Shown here: piece by piece, positions 26,331 through 39,695 of the stretch | How positions within the stretch are numbered: position 1 is the stretch's first letter | How the letters are laid out: the number at the start of each line of letters is the position of its first letter | Assembly (NCBI GenBank): GCA_013398615.1 | Contig: VZSR01000245.1 | Location: 515,434 to 579,433, forward strand | DNA: 64,000 nucleotides | Source: Brachypodius melanocephalos | Taxonomy: Eukaryota; Chordata; Aves; Passeriformes; Pycnonotidae | Direction of reading: 5' to 3' | Program-made: the position numbers and the translations under genes | The notes under the pieces: model-generated | The model's database searches: none | Seen by the model: the letters and a program-made list of their open reading frames with translations, nothing else | What the model was told of the DNA's origin: nothing

Positions 26331-29300
26331 TCACCAAACCTAATTCTTGCTAATAGCCCTATGGCATTCCATCTGGTCCCAAAGAAGACAAATATTTTTC
26401 CAAAGCACTGGCTGAGGTAGATTCCATCTGGAATGACTTTTCTCCTCATTTGTGACAGATTGACTCTGTTGTATTCATAAGAAAACAAATAAGCAATAAT
26501 TTGTTAGTCCATCAAAAGCAAAAAATCAATAAAAAAGAAGTGTGTGTGAAATGTAGTTTCTTCAGTTTCCCACTTTGGAGTTCCACAATATTATCTTCAG
26601 CATCTTCCTATTTGTGTCAAACCATCTCTTTTTCTATGGATTTTAAATCATTTTATTCTAGTTATAAATCTAAAATGGATTTTCAAAGCTAACAATTATG
26701 GGCCTTAGTGCTTTTTTATTGCTATTTAATTGCCTTAACAGCACAAGCACTTTGACAAATTGGCTGATTTTTTTTTCCAGTTTCATGTTAGTAGCTTTTA
26801 CTGTTATTGTTTAATGTCTTGGTGCCTTTTTAGAAGCAGGAGATGGGAATCTTGTCTAGGAATACACTAATGCAAGACAAAAGCTCAGAACAGAATTTTT
26901 TCTTGGTCAGGACAGAGGGCTATAAAATACAGATAAGAACTTTATAGTCTGAACTGTACAGTGGCTTTGATTGAAATTTCCTTTTCTGGTTTTGTGGTTC
27001 GTTATACAAGTTTGTGCATATTTTTTAAAGTGTATTTTTGGATTGAAAACATGTTCAGGAGCTCCAGCACAAGTTGTGTGTCCAAAATTATTTTTTGCCC
27101 CTGTACAAATAGCTCTACTTTCTGTAGCACTGCTAGCCAAGCTGCAGAAACTAATTACAAGATTTAGTAGAACTATTTTATTAAATTTCTCTGACATTTG
27201 CTAATAAGTTAGTTAAATATCCCTGTAAAATTAATATCAAATCTTGGAGGTTATGTAAAAGCCTTCATTAATCAAAATCTTGGCTCTTTTTTATTAATTA
27301 GATCTGAAAGCTTATGTAAAACTTCACCAGCATTGCCCATGAATTTTATTCTCATGGTCACATTGCTAAGCAGTCCTTTAAAGACTCACTGACTTTGTGA
27401 TTCTTAATTGGTGAATTTCCTCTTAACTGGTGAATTAAAGCTAGAAAGAAGGCCTGCATTGAACTTCTTGTGGATAGAAACACTTTTTTCTGTAAATGAA
27501 ATCTTTGCTTCTGAGCTGTTCATTGATGCTCACTCCTCACACATTTCGTCTTTTTCTCCTGTGAGATAACAGTGGTGTTTTAATTTTGATATTGTAAACA
27601 GAGGATTATGACTGCACACAGGGAAATGTGCTGGAGATGATAAAATAGCCTTAAAGTGGTGAAGAGACATTTAAAACATATGTTATGGAGAGTGTCAGTA
27701 AACAGAAGGCTTCTGATGGGGTATTGCCTGAGTCGTCATCATTTATACTCCACTGTTGTCAGCTCACTAAATCCCACAAAACTGCAAAATTCCAGTCATG
27801 TCCTAAACTGGGAGTTAGAGTTTCCTCTGGCCATAAACTGCAACTGTAGAAGAATGCCTGTAACGTGACTCGATGTGCATTGTTGTGGTTTCTTGGAATA
27901 CATTTTCATCTTCATTTGGAAGATGCAAAGTGAAATTTCTGTGTGGGATAAGTCATTGATCAGTTTGATGTCAGCAGTGCTTACTGAGCTGTAGCAGCTT
28001 TGTTCTGTTCCTCTGTCCCAGCCTGGAGTATCAGACACTGCTCTGTGCCACTGCAAAGCAGCACCAAGCCCTGCCATTTCCACCAGCTCCTCAACTGCTG
28101 CAATCCTGCTCTGTAGCAGCTGAAAAAACACCCAATATTAGTCAAGATCACAACCTCCTAACTCAGAACAGGATTCAATCCTCTTTTAGAGACACAAGGA
28201 GGGGTAAAGGATAACACATGACAGGGTGAAGAACCACTAGTGTTGAAATTATTAACCTTTGAGTACCACCATGCAAGCTACATATTTATATTGTGAACAT
28301 AGTTGTTTAGATTATTTTCAGTTTTTGTTTTCCACAAGTTTGAAAAAATACCTACATTCATGTCAGTGGTTACTTTGGCTCACAATTTTCTGTGCTAGTT
28401 TTACAAGAACTTTCAATGTCCACCACTCTCTTGTAATGAAAAGAACGTGGCCTCTCCTAATGGTTGCTAACTGCTGCCCTTGTGGATTTTTCTGAGCATT
28501 GTGCTGACACTAAAAGTCTGCAGAGTGGTGTGACAATCACACCTGAGTCAAACCCTGGGTACAAATGGAGGAAGTCAGAATCCAAATCACTTCTTTCAAA
28601 GCAATGTAGAGGTCTCTGGTTATCCAACATATTTGCTGAGGCTGGAATATCATGAGCTGTATGAACAACAGTAGCCTTATTTGTCTCTAAAAAGAGGCAA
28701 CTAAGAATATTAACCAGTTCAGGATTTTAAGTCTCAAGGAATGGATCTCAACCTTCACACAGCAGGCAGTGTGCCCGAGGTGACAGAATGACCAGGCTGA
28801 GGATGAGCACACTACCATGACTGCCACTATGCCATACATAAATACTAAATTGATTTTAAAAGGTGCTTTGATTTTTCTTTTAGGCATCTTCCTTTTGGTA
28901 GATTCAAGTGACAAGCTGGTAGCAAAGAGGCAGTAATCCCTAACAGCTCACCACTAAGTATGTCTCAGTTTTTTCAGAGCCATTTTTTCCCCGTCTCTTC
29001 CTTCCTGCAGCTTTTTCGTTCTTCCTGAGAGTTTTACAAATCAAAACTTAGAAAACTGGCATTTTATCATTTCGGGGAAATGGTAGCCAAGATTAAACCA
29101 CACATTATTTAGTTTTTATATATTTACACAAGCCACTGTTACTGCCTGAGACTTAAGACACCGATCTTCAGAAGATCTGGGACACATTTGAGGGATTTTT
29201 TATATTTGTCTTTGATGTTGTTTTTGCTGTGCATTGAAGAAGTGCATTTCCCACAGTACTACCTTCAGACAACAGCACCAATTTCATAAATTTCTCTTTT

Positions 29301-32300
29301 TGCTCACAGGAGCCTGGGAACAGAACTTTGGACCTTCAAATTTGACACTGAAATTCCTCATCCCTGAGAAGCTGCAATTGCTGATAGTGTTCTGACCCTC
29401 AGCAACCACATGGAGGGCAGCACCCATTCCTTACAAGGATGGATTGAACTCAACCCCTCAGGGTCACACACCAATTTAAATTATTTCAGTAAAAAAGGGA
29501 AAAAAGAGAGTAAAGAGGAAGATTAATAGAAATGAGCAAATGAATCCCTTAAAGTGAAATATTATTTAAAACTTTTATTTCTGTTCTGTAAAACATAAAT
29601 AGGAAATTTAAAAGGCAGCAAGAAAAACAGTATGTCATAACTTCAGTGAGGTTTATGGATATCCTCTATTTTTTTTTCAAGTAATACAGTTTTGATTCTT
29701 TCACAAATAAACACCTTCAGTTCTTCTCAGTTCAGAAACTTCCAGGATTTTTACAGCCTCTTTTTATACCCTTATTTAAACATAAAAGTATTTTACAGCA
29801 TCTGGGATCACGCTTTATGGCATACCCATTGTTTTACCCACTGTTGAAATGCAGCATGTTTCACTGAGCTGAACCACAGCACCTGGCTCGTTGTGTTCAA
29901 AGCACTGCACAGCATTTAGAGCAGGTTAAGTGTCCAACTGACAGAACATAGCTAACTACTGGAATTTGGCCACTGTTTTTGGATTAACACCTCTGTCTTG
30001 CAGGCAAGATTGCCCACGGAATTTTCTCAATATTCACTTGCACTACTTGTCATCACTGTTTAAAAGTAAACTAGACCTTCCAGGATGGTGTCAAGAAACA
30101 GCAGACATTAAAAATGGATTTGCTTGCGATGAGGTACATTCACAAAATCTTGTTATTTTAAGATGTTGCAGGAAACGTGTGGTGCTTTCTGAACAGAAAT
30201 GTACTTTTCTTTCTTAGACTTTCTGCCTACAGAAAAAGGTCTTTTTTGTTAGGAAGTAAATGTTAATGCCACCATTGTTAGAAAATCCAAACAGGAAGAT
30301 GCTACAGCCTTTAAATGCCATTATCAGTGCCATGCTGGTTAAACCTATAGACTCTTGGTTAGTACTGTTGCCTGTGGGTTGCCAGACCGCTGGGAGTAAG
30401 CTCAGCTTTAAACTTCTGAAGAATTTCTCTCTATTTCTTCTCTACAGAGAATATGACAGGAATGTGTTAGAAAAGGGTCTCAGCATGATGTGACATTTTA
30501 AGAGAGTTGCCAAGAGGATGTATGGAAACATGGTGGGATGAAGGGCAAGTCAGCAGGATAACCCTCCTCAACTTACTTTTTGTTAGTCAGTCTTGACAAT
30601 TATCTGCATTGGGAAATACAGGAGAATACAGCCAAGTATTTCTGTAATGCAAAGCTGTAAATTCACAAAGAACAGACAAGGACTTGCTTGTCAGAATGCA
30701 ACAGAAATCAAACAGAAGATGGTTCCTTTGCTCTCAGGTCCAAAGACAGCACTTGGCCAAATGCAAACACAGCCATGCTGCTAAATAGAAAGGAGATGAG
30801 CTGATTTCTGGGCTCTGAGGGACGACTCCTTTCCACACAGCAAAACTACTCTTTCCCTCTTGAAATGCTGCATCCATGTCCAAACCATCTAATGAATCAT
30901 ACCCAGGCATAAAAGGAAAAGGTAATTAGGGTGTGTGGCACCAACAAACACTGCAGTTTGCTATGGGCAGGCATTCAACCCCATAACCCTATTGTATTTA
31001 TAAATGCAGGCATACCTCACTAAGTCTTCCCAAAGACAAAATTCCCCTTTGACAATAATTTTACTTTGCAAACCCTTTCCACTTTCTTCATTTCTGTCTT
31101 GTACTCACTTGCAAATTTCAAGGAGATTTTAAAAAGTGTCTATACAAATTTGTATCTGTATCTATTAAATGTGGCAGTCCACAGGCAAGCTCCAGTTCAG
31201 TGGTGTGCAAGTGCTGACTGCAAAGCTATAAGCTTCCATTAACCAGGGGGAAGGGCCAGCTATGCTGCCCATTTTCACAGTGTAAATGCACTTTGGCTTT
31301 AAGTAGCTTAAGTCTCTGTTTTCAAACATCTAGTTGCAGTCAGAGCCAGCTGAAACCACTTATTTTATTAAATTACTACAGAATTTACTGATTTTCATGG
31401 CTCAAGCTCTCTCCAGGATTATATATGATCTAACTTCATGGGGAATTTCAGTTTCAGCTCCTTTAATTTCTTAAAATTTACTCTCAATGAAAGCCAGTTC
31501 ACCTACCTCACCCAGCATGAAGAGAATAATATGTATTTTGAGGATGGAAAACCAAAATTGTGCACTAAGCATGATAATTAATCCAGGAGGAATTCTGTGT
31601 AAATTCTCATATCCAATCCATGGTTTTCAAAGGAAAGGAAAACTGCAGCAAATTGCAGACCCAAAACCATCCAGCATTGTACCCTGCCATTCTGTGGATG
31701 CTCAGAGCAAGATAAAGGATCCCAGAATCCTCTAGAAAAATGCAGATTCCCAGCCCCTGTTAAAGGAAAAAGGGCTCTCTGCACAATCTTTAGTCATTAT
31801 CTATTAAATAGGTGTCTCCATATATTTTAGAAGGTATGCCCTTTCTCCCATTAGATCCATCGTCATCTCACACATTTGAGGGAAAAGCTTATGAGGTTTT
31901 ATTGAGTACCTGATATAAATGTTATTGAAAGTTAAAATGACAGGAAATCAACAGAAGAAGCTTTTCTTTTCATTTCACTTAGTTCCTTCCCCACCCATTT
32001 GTTTTTCCCAGCTGTTTCAATTAACTGCAGACTTTCTTAAAGCAGACTGCCCATCCTGCTTCCTGTTTCAGTCAATTCTCATAATGAACTAATTATTCTG
32101 CAGAGACACTACTTTGTTATTCTGTACACTTGGGATTTGCTAACAGCAGGACACAAGAGAATAGGTGTGAAGAAAACATGAAAATGTTCTTTAATGTCTT
32201 CATTCAAAAGAAGCTCCCTGAAGCCTGAAAAATGAACAAGCAGATAGCTAAGACCATTTCAGAAAGGTCACCTCAAGAGCATTGGTACAGAAGCATTTAA

Positions 32301-35300
32301 TGGACAACAGACTAAAAATCCCTTGCTCAATACTTCTCTAAGTGGAGACACCTGACTGCAGAATGTCACTGTATATGCACTGATGAGCTGTGAAAAGAGA
32401 CTTTCTGGAAAGGGCACATACCTCTCAAACTGCCCTTAAAAAACCTGGATATTGCTGCAAAGCCATAGGGTTTTGTTGAACAAAAACAGTAAGATGAAGG
32501 AGGCACAATTCTGTAAATTCAGAGAATTGCAGCTGAACTGATAGCCCAGGTTTGGGCTTTCTCAGTCCATCTGCACCTCTATGAATGTTAATTGCCATTC
32601 CAATTCTGAGGACTTTGCTTTGTGCATGCATTAACCTAATGTGAATAAATAATCATGCTCAGAAGCATGACTAATGTACTGCCATTATTTTAAAGCAAAT
32701 GCTGAGCACAATATATCACACAAAGATAAAGAACTAAATGCACTATGGAACAGCAGTGCAATCAGGGAAGGTTTGGCTTTTCCTCTTGAGCTTACTTTCT
32801 AAACCTAACGTGTCAAAGTACAAATTTACTGAGATTTAAGTACAAATTTAAGAGATTTTGCTCTGCTTCAAAGGAATCTAGTTTAGCCAGCTGAACCATG
32901 GGTGTGCAGTCATTTCTACATAAAGTGCAAGTCTTCAGGTGTTTACATGATAGCATTTACTCATGAACACAATTTTGAATTGTAAGAAATTCTTAAAGTA
33001 GCATTGTTTTTTACATATAGTAAAATTGCTGACATAAGGGTTAAGTGACTGCTGCTGAACTTCACCATTTCCTCTTCCTTACAATCAATATTTTCCTCTG
33101 GCCAGCAGGTAATTAGTTTTTGGGGTGGGTGGCTGGGTATATTTTCATATGTTGCTGACTCAGGACATTTGCTCTGTTGCTATTCCTAATACTGATATTA
33201 ATTAGTTTTTACAGTACAGAGATCCTTCTAATTCAGTTGTAATAAGATAATGGTGGGATGTATTCTCATTTTCGGGAGACTTAATCCCTATCAAAATGTA
33301 ACAGGATCTCAAAGTGAAAGTAAATATCACAGACTAGAAGAGCCTTCAGACTATTTATTAAATAAGAGTCTTGAATAATACCTTTAATAACCCTAGTAAT
33401 TTGTAATACAGTAATTGAATATTACCGGACTAGCATACAATATCATTAACAACATTGAAATTGCTACAGACTGACAGACTTTCATGTAAGATCAAAATAT
33501 GGCATCTGAAGTTATTCTGTATAGATGCTTCAGCTTCTACTGACTTTAGAAGAAGTTAACTAAAAGAAGAAGTTACCATACCATCAGAAATTTAGGACAA
33601 TAAAGAATATTGTTCAGATTTTAGAATTGCTGTTGCATTCTAGCTTTTGTTTGGAAAATTAATTCACAGCAGTTAACCATAAACTAGAAATGTGAAATTG
33701 CAGCTTTAAAAAACAAAACAGGAAATAAAGAGCTGAAATAAAACACAGATCACAAAGTTTCGTTTCTACTTCCTAACAATATGAGAATAACTCTTCAGTT
33801 ATTCTTTGGCTTCAGATATGATCTCAGACATAGTAGAAAATTTTTCTACTGTTTGCTTGCCATTTTTTAATTTATCCAATTATTTATAGTAAAATACAGC
33901 TAAAATGACTTTAACATTTTATTTCCATAACGAAAAAGGGGGTTTGAAGGCTTACACAGTTCTGGTAAAAACACAAAATATAGTCTCATTGAGTATTTCC
34001 ACTGTTCAGGAGTTCTTTGAAGATGTATCCAGCAGCAGTGCTGGCGATCACATGGCAGCAGGCTTTCTCTTTCCACTTAAACCACTTGGAAGAAAATAAA
34101 GTGCTAGACTGCATTGGTGAATATTCTGTCACAAGAACCAAAGAGAGTGTCATCTGTTAGGAATAATCATAATAACTCAACAAATAGCATTCTTTCCAGG
34201 AGCTGACAATACTCTGGATGAAGGATAATCAGCAAGAATTTTTAATCTGGGCATCAGAAGAGTCTTTTATTGCCTTATGAATGTATTTTGTCCAATGTTA
34301 AAATTCAGGAGGAGACCAATTACATTCTTCTGTGAAGCAGCAAATGTTGAAGAGAAGAAAACCAAAAATGTCAAAAGCTGCAACTCAGTGTTGTAAAACA
34401 AAATTCCATCATTACATTCAGGAAATGTCTTGGAACTGAGGGAATTAGTGAGCTTATTAAACTTCTGAAAGAGGACAGGAATTAAAAAAATGTGAGAAAA
34501 CTGATGAATTAGAATCTTTTTCCATATTAGGTCTAGATAGGATGCTGAGAGACTTCAGAAGAATCTAATAAAACTGGAAAATTAATCAACATTCCCAAAT
34601 ATTACCTAATCTATATTGGAAGTAATCAGTGGAGGTCCTTGGGAAATAGACAAATTGCCAATGAAATGTGACAGCTCAGCAAAAAGCCTCACTTTTGATG
34701 TCAGTCTGGACAGTTCAGTTTGCACATCTATTCGGGGGACAGCTTTGAGCCCCTCTCCACAGAAACCCTGACTCAGGGAAAGGCTCAAATGCCTCCACCC
34801 ACTAAGCCCTTCCTCAGGCCAGGGTTCAGACCTGACTCAAAATCACCATATCCACACCACAGGGACTCTACAGAGTTAAAACCTGGACACACAGATTTTC
34901 TATTTTCTGTTGCTGAGTGACTCCTTAGGTTTATGTAATAGCTCTCAATGGGTTTTTCAATTTCTTTTTTAAAAAATAAGGTTACATCTGTCTTCCTTAA
35001 GCTGCAGAGATTTATGGAAATCATTCTGAATGGATATTGAAAGAGAAATGTCTAGCCTGAATTGGTGTACAAGTGCTGAGAATCTGAAAAACTGTTTGGG
35101 GGGTTACAGTAGCTTTAATAAATACATCCATGATGACACACACCCATAAATATACATCCCTTCAGATTCATAGCATGCAGAGTTCCTTCACAGAACTGCC
35201 AAAAATCCTTAAGAAAAAGTAATTTGCTTTTCTGAAGAAAATTTAGAAACTAAGTCCATAACTGCCCTGAGGAAAGTGCAGTAGCCTGTCTCCCAGCTAA

Positions 35301-35979
35301 CTTTATGCAAGTTTTCTCTTAAATAACTGCCATTAGAAGTCCTCACTCAGCACTTCTTTTACAAATAATTCTTACAAAGTAAAACTGCCCCTATGGCACA
35401 GTGATTTCTAGACTGTTTTTCTGCTTTTCTTTCCCCCCCTACACTCAATATATGAGTAAGGTAAATTGCTACAGAACCTGCAGCTCATTCTACAGCACTA
35501 GGGAGCAGTAGATTTAACAGCAAAGCCAAAAGAAGTCTCAAAATGAGCGATCCCCAATTTATCTCCTGCTCACATCCAAGCACCAATGAAGACATAGTGA
35601 GTCTGCCAACCCTGGAAGTAATGCAATAACTCTTGGTACAAAAACTTGTAAACTAACAAGAACACTGAGATATGGGACTCTTCACAGCCTCAATGTTCTT
35701 TCATGAACAATAAAGACCTTAATAACAAGTTGTGCAAATAATGAAGTCACTGATGTTTGTAATTTATGAGAGCTCAGCAAATCACAGGAGGTCAGAAAGA
35801 TTTCTGGTGCTGTGATGAGCAGGTTGACAGTCCTGCCTCTTCCTCCTGGACAAGTACAGAACCATATTTACAAACAGACTTCAGCATATTGCTGCCAAAG
35901 CACTGATGAGAAATGGGAGGGTTATTTGTGCTCAGGTTTGTGCATTTCAGACAGAAACACACTGCTCTGCCTGGACTGA

Positions 35980-36297
35980 ACTAATTAGGGGCTAATTGAC
36001 TGTCTAGCACCTATAAAGAGAAAATTCACCCACACCATCTCCCACTGGAAACTGCAATGACTGTTAGCACAGAAAGGATTGTTTATTTAGTGGTCAGCAT
36101 AAGACAGTCATAAGTATTTGTTAATAAGAGCAGAAAGAGGGCAAATGAGGATATAAATGTTTTTAATGGATGATTAAATCTGGGTAGCTTGATCTCCTTT
36201 CATGCTGTGGATGCTGTGTGCTGTAGTCACGCCTCTCACTGCCAGCCTGCACTGGGATGATAATCACTCACTATGAAAACTCATTAGCTCCACAGCA
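35980..36297 (+). promoter_or_regulatory. OLFM3: Candidate proximal promoter and leader of OLFM3 exon 1a
   Basis: This is the sequence directly upstream of exon 1a, AT-balanced and not a CpG island. In order I see two homeodomain-type cores (TAATTAG at 35982 and CTAATTGA at 35991), a TATA-like CTATAAAGAG at 36011-36020, a second TATA-like ATATAAATG at 36151-36159, and a TCACGC core at 36227 that fits part of the Pax6 paired-domain consensus. From published work on rat optimedin, Pax6 activates the optimedin A promoter in retina. The sites here are my own matches, not that mapped site. If the first TATA is used, the 5' UTR would be about 255 bases and would include a 24-codon upstream ORF at 36202-36276. 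Confidence 0.5.
36202..36276 (+). other. 24-codon upstream ORF before exon 1a start
   Basis: An ATG at 36202 opens a frame that closes at TGA 36274-36276, leaving 21 bases to the OLFM3 start at 36298. It matters only if transcription begins upstream of 36202, as the TATA-like element at 36011 or 36151 would predict. No function is proposed for the peptide. Confidence 0.3.
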
Positions 36298-36426
36298 ATG
36301 AGTCCTCCACTGCTGAAGCTTGGTGCTGTCCTTAGTACCATGGCAATGATCTCTAACTGGATGTCCCAAACTCTCCCTTCTCTGGTAGGACTAAATACCA
36401 CCAGAATAACCACCTCAGATACTCTA
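36298..36426 (+). CDS. OLFM3: OLFM3 alternative first coding exon 1a (43 codons)
   Basis: The exon encodes MSPPLLKLGAVLSTMAMI and on to LNTTRITTSDTL, 43 codons ending exactly at donor GTAAGT (36427). It splices in phase 0 to exon 2 and gives the 478-residue protein, the length I remember for the long OLFM3 isoform, whose N-terminus this resembles closely. The leader has a Lys and a moderately hydrophobic core (about residues 5-18), a weaker-looking secretion signal than exon 1b. An N-glycosylation sequon NTT is at residue 33. In-frame Met codons at 15, 17 and 22 are possible alternative starts, but the first ATG has G at -3 and matches the family start. It lies too much inside short frames to be found by ORF length, and was recognised by its protein sequence. 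Confidence 0.93.
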
Positions 36427-39400
36427 GTAAGTAGCTGTTATATGTTGCAGGCTATCTTAATGCTGAATTAGTATTTTAGTGCCAGCAAAAGTGTTTGTTG
36501 CTTCTTTGTAGGTCTCTTTTTTAGCTTCTCATCTTCCTATCATCTCTTAATGCATGCTTCTTTTTGGGCTTCATAAAACTGCACACTGGTGAGCATGTTG
36601 TGGTCTTACTATGAAAGGGGAGGTTTCAAAATTGTATCCTTAAATATGTAAGAACAGACGCCTTCATCTTGAGCATGAAATGCTAAAGAGAGTACAGCTA
36701 TCTCTTTTCATTTGTCTAGACTGTTCTTCCTGTCTTTACTGCTCTAGAAAAATGCTTTGTGTTGTTTAGAAAAATTGTATCTGGCAGTAGCTCTGTTTTT
36801 GAAAATTGGATAATGTTACCTAGTTAACTATTCACTACAATATGGAAAGGGTCTGATTCCTTCCTATTTTTCTATATTGGAATACAGTTAAACAAATAAA
36901 TAGCTGTTAGAAACAAAATAAAATTGGTACTAGGAGGTTAGATACCAGGATTTTTTAAAGGCTGATAATGGGAATAATACAAATTACAGAAATACCACTT
37001 TGTATCATTGATCTGTAGGTTTTTATTAACTGAGGTTGCTGTATATGAGGAAATAGCTATGAATAGCTATGACTTAATGAGAAGCCTAAAAAGTCAAGTA
37101 ACATTTTTATTGTATGAGAGGCAACACTATCCTGGTATTCATATATTAAATTAGAATATGATTTTCCTAAATGCTTAGTAAAACACTCTTGTCTATGTGT
37201 CTTTTTGTGTATGTATGTAAACTGCAATCAGATGTTTACATAATAGTAGGTTATGTAAAATACAAATTTAACTATTTATATAGTAGTTCACAATCGTCAA
37301 AACTCAGAATTTTGTAACTAAAAATTATGCATTTACTAACCAACATGTAATACTTGAATATATGCATGCAGGAAAAATACCACTGCAGAAAATCACTGTA
37401 TTTAGTCTATAAATATTACTACTTCAAAATTAATTATGTTGTAAGAAAAATTCAGTTGTCTTTTAGAGCAGCAAGATGAGAATACAAAGAAATGCTTGAT
37501 TTTGTTTTCCTTAAATGTAATTTTGAAAAAACTGAGTTACAGTTTATATTGCTAGTTCTTCTGGCTGTATAAGTAGAAGTTCCCTGTCACATTTACATCT
37601 AAGTTTAAAGTTGCAACTGAGTAACTACGAGACACACAATAGTTATATTATGAGATATATATTTATATTTATACATACACAAATATGTGTGTTTGTACTG
37701 ATATGTTCAGATTCCAAATAGTACAAAACTGTCATGCTCCCTTTGGCTGCAACAATGCATTGCTGACAGAAATCCCTTCTAAATATTATTTCAAGAATCC
37801 TCTTTTCCCTCGTTGAGTTGAGCTACATGCATACTTTTTGTTTTGATAAGGGTGGCAGTAGTGCCAGTAGAGCTGGGAAAGTGATCATAAAAACTTGATT
37901 ATCTGAGCTTGGCAACATCTGCCACATAAAGAAAACATGAATTTCAATCATGTAGGCTTCTTCTTGCACAAAACCAAGCACCACAAATCTGGTACCTTTC
38001 TTAAAACTTTAGGTATTGGTTGAAAGGCTTTATGCCCCAAGTGCTCTGTAATACCAGGGTCATCACTGATTTTTGGCTGCCATCCAGAGTTCCCCACTGG
38101 CAGCTTCTCCAGTGAACTCTGCACGATGAGTGTTTCTCCAGAATTTCTCTCCTAGCACATACACAGCTCATAAATTGTGTATATTGTACCATGTAAAAAA
38201 AGAACAAAACCTCCCAATTTCCTCCCTTCAGCTGGAAGAACTGTGCAAGGATGTGGGGTCAGGTAAAGGGCCTCCTCTTCTGGGCTCTGTTTCAGTACCA
38301 GGGTTGAAATTGCAGAAAATACTCTTTATGTTTAAGCAAACATCCTAAGTAAGGTACCATCATTTGACCTGTCACTGCATTAACAACAGAGGTAGCTGTA
38401 ACAGTTTTACCAGAATATATTAAAGTGCAAGTGAAAAAAATAAATCTTTCAGATGTGAAATAAGTCTTTAATACAACCGCCTGCCATGGCAGTGGCTAAT
38501 ATTGGGATTTATAGGGACTCCTCTGTTTACCCCAGATTTTCAAGAAAATTTATTACTGGTGTAGCAAAAATTATTATTGTTGTTTGCATTTGTTATATCT
38601 TTTCTTGCTTGTTTGCTAAGGCATGTCAGCAGTAAGCCTGTGTCTGAAAAGTTGATGCAGTAGCTTCTGTAAGGTTTTGATGACTTCTAGCTCTTTTTCT
38701 GCACAGCAGTTTCTGCTTGGAGTAGGGATTACATGTCAAACCAAAACAATAACAGCAAAATAAAGCAGAATGCACCTTTGCACACGTACATGTTTTTCAC
38801 TGCCATCTCTCACATTATCCATTCTAATTAATGAAGGAACCCTAAAATTCCAGATAGAGAGAGTCACAGGAAAATTCATAGAACTGTAGCCTAAATTTTG
38901 GTACTACATGGGTGCTGATTTATTCTTGGGCAGTCAATAAGCATGCTCTTGGTTAACCAGTCTCTTACTGGTAGAAATACTTTCCCAAACAGAAGTTACC
39001 ATTTTAATCAGATGTATTTTAGACACCATAAGAGAATACCTACGTTAGTCATTAAAATGTTTTTTATTTCCTTAGATAAAGCCTAGAGAGACACTTACAA
39101 CCTCTCTGGCATAAATAAGTATCTTTGATAATTCAGACAGGATTATACAGCTTTGGACTGCATGATCCTGGTATCTCATACATTGCCCACTGTAGAAAAC
39201 TTACTTGAATCCAGTGAAAATAGTTTCCATCAACCTAAATGTAGAAGGCATAAGTCTGAAATATAATAAGTTTTCATGAAGGTATAATTATTACTAAAGG
39301 AATTTGAATCAGAAGCTCAGGGTTCCTGAACATATTCCTGAACTTCCATAAAAAATTTCATTTTCTTGCTGTTGCATGACCACACTGTCTGGCCTTAAGT

Positions 39401-39695
39401 TCTACAAACATGGAAACTACAGGTGTAAATGGAACTTACACTTTTCAAGGGTTACAGCCTTGAAAGGCTTCACTTGTTAAAGCTTACAATTTTAGCAGCT
39501 TCTCAAAGCCAATTTAAATTGTCTCTGCAGATGTAATTTTACTTAGTTTTTATTGTTCTCCATGTCTGAAGTGAAATTCCCTTTGCCCTATAAACCGAGG
39601 TGCAGAGAATGCCACAGAAGCAGTGTAATTTAGCAGTGAGCACTTTGTGTCTTTCTAGCAAAGCCTAAGGCAAGATCATCTTTGTACAGGAGAGA

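Larger units (their letters stand above)
4534..35900 (+). other. OLFM3: Long intron 1b (to exon 2), AT-rich, no coding exon seen before 1a
   Basis: From the exon 1b donor to the exon 1a promoter region there are about 31 kb of AT-rich sequence. Open frames are short (mostly 60-110 codons, the longest 151 codons at 5959-6414), without recognisable domains, and are scattered equally on both strands. Identifiable contents are listed separately: a gap, a CA repeat, a solo LTR, an old CR1 scrap and an A/C-rich tract. The rest is sequence in which I can name nothing. Intronic enhancers are likely in a gene of this type but are not visible by eye. Confidence 0.75.
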
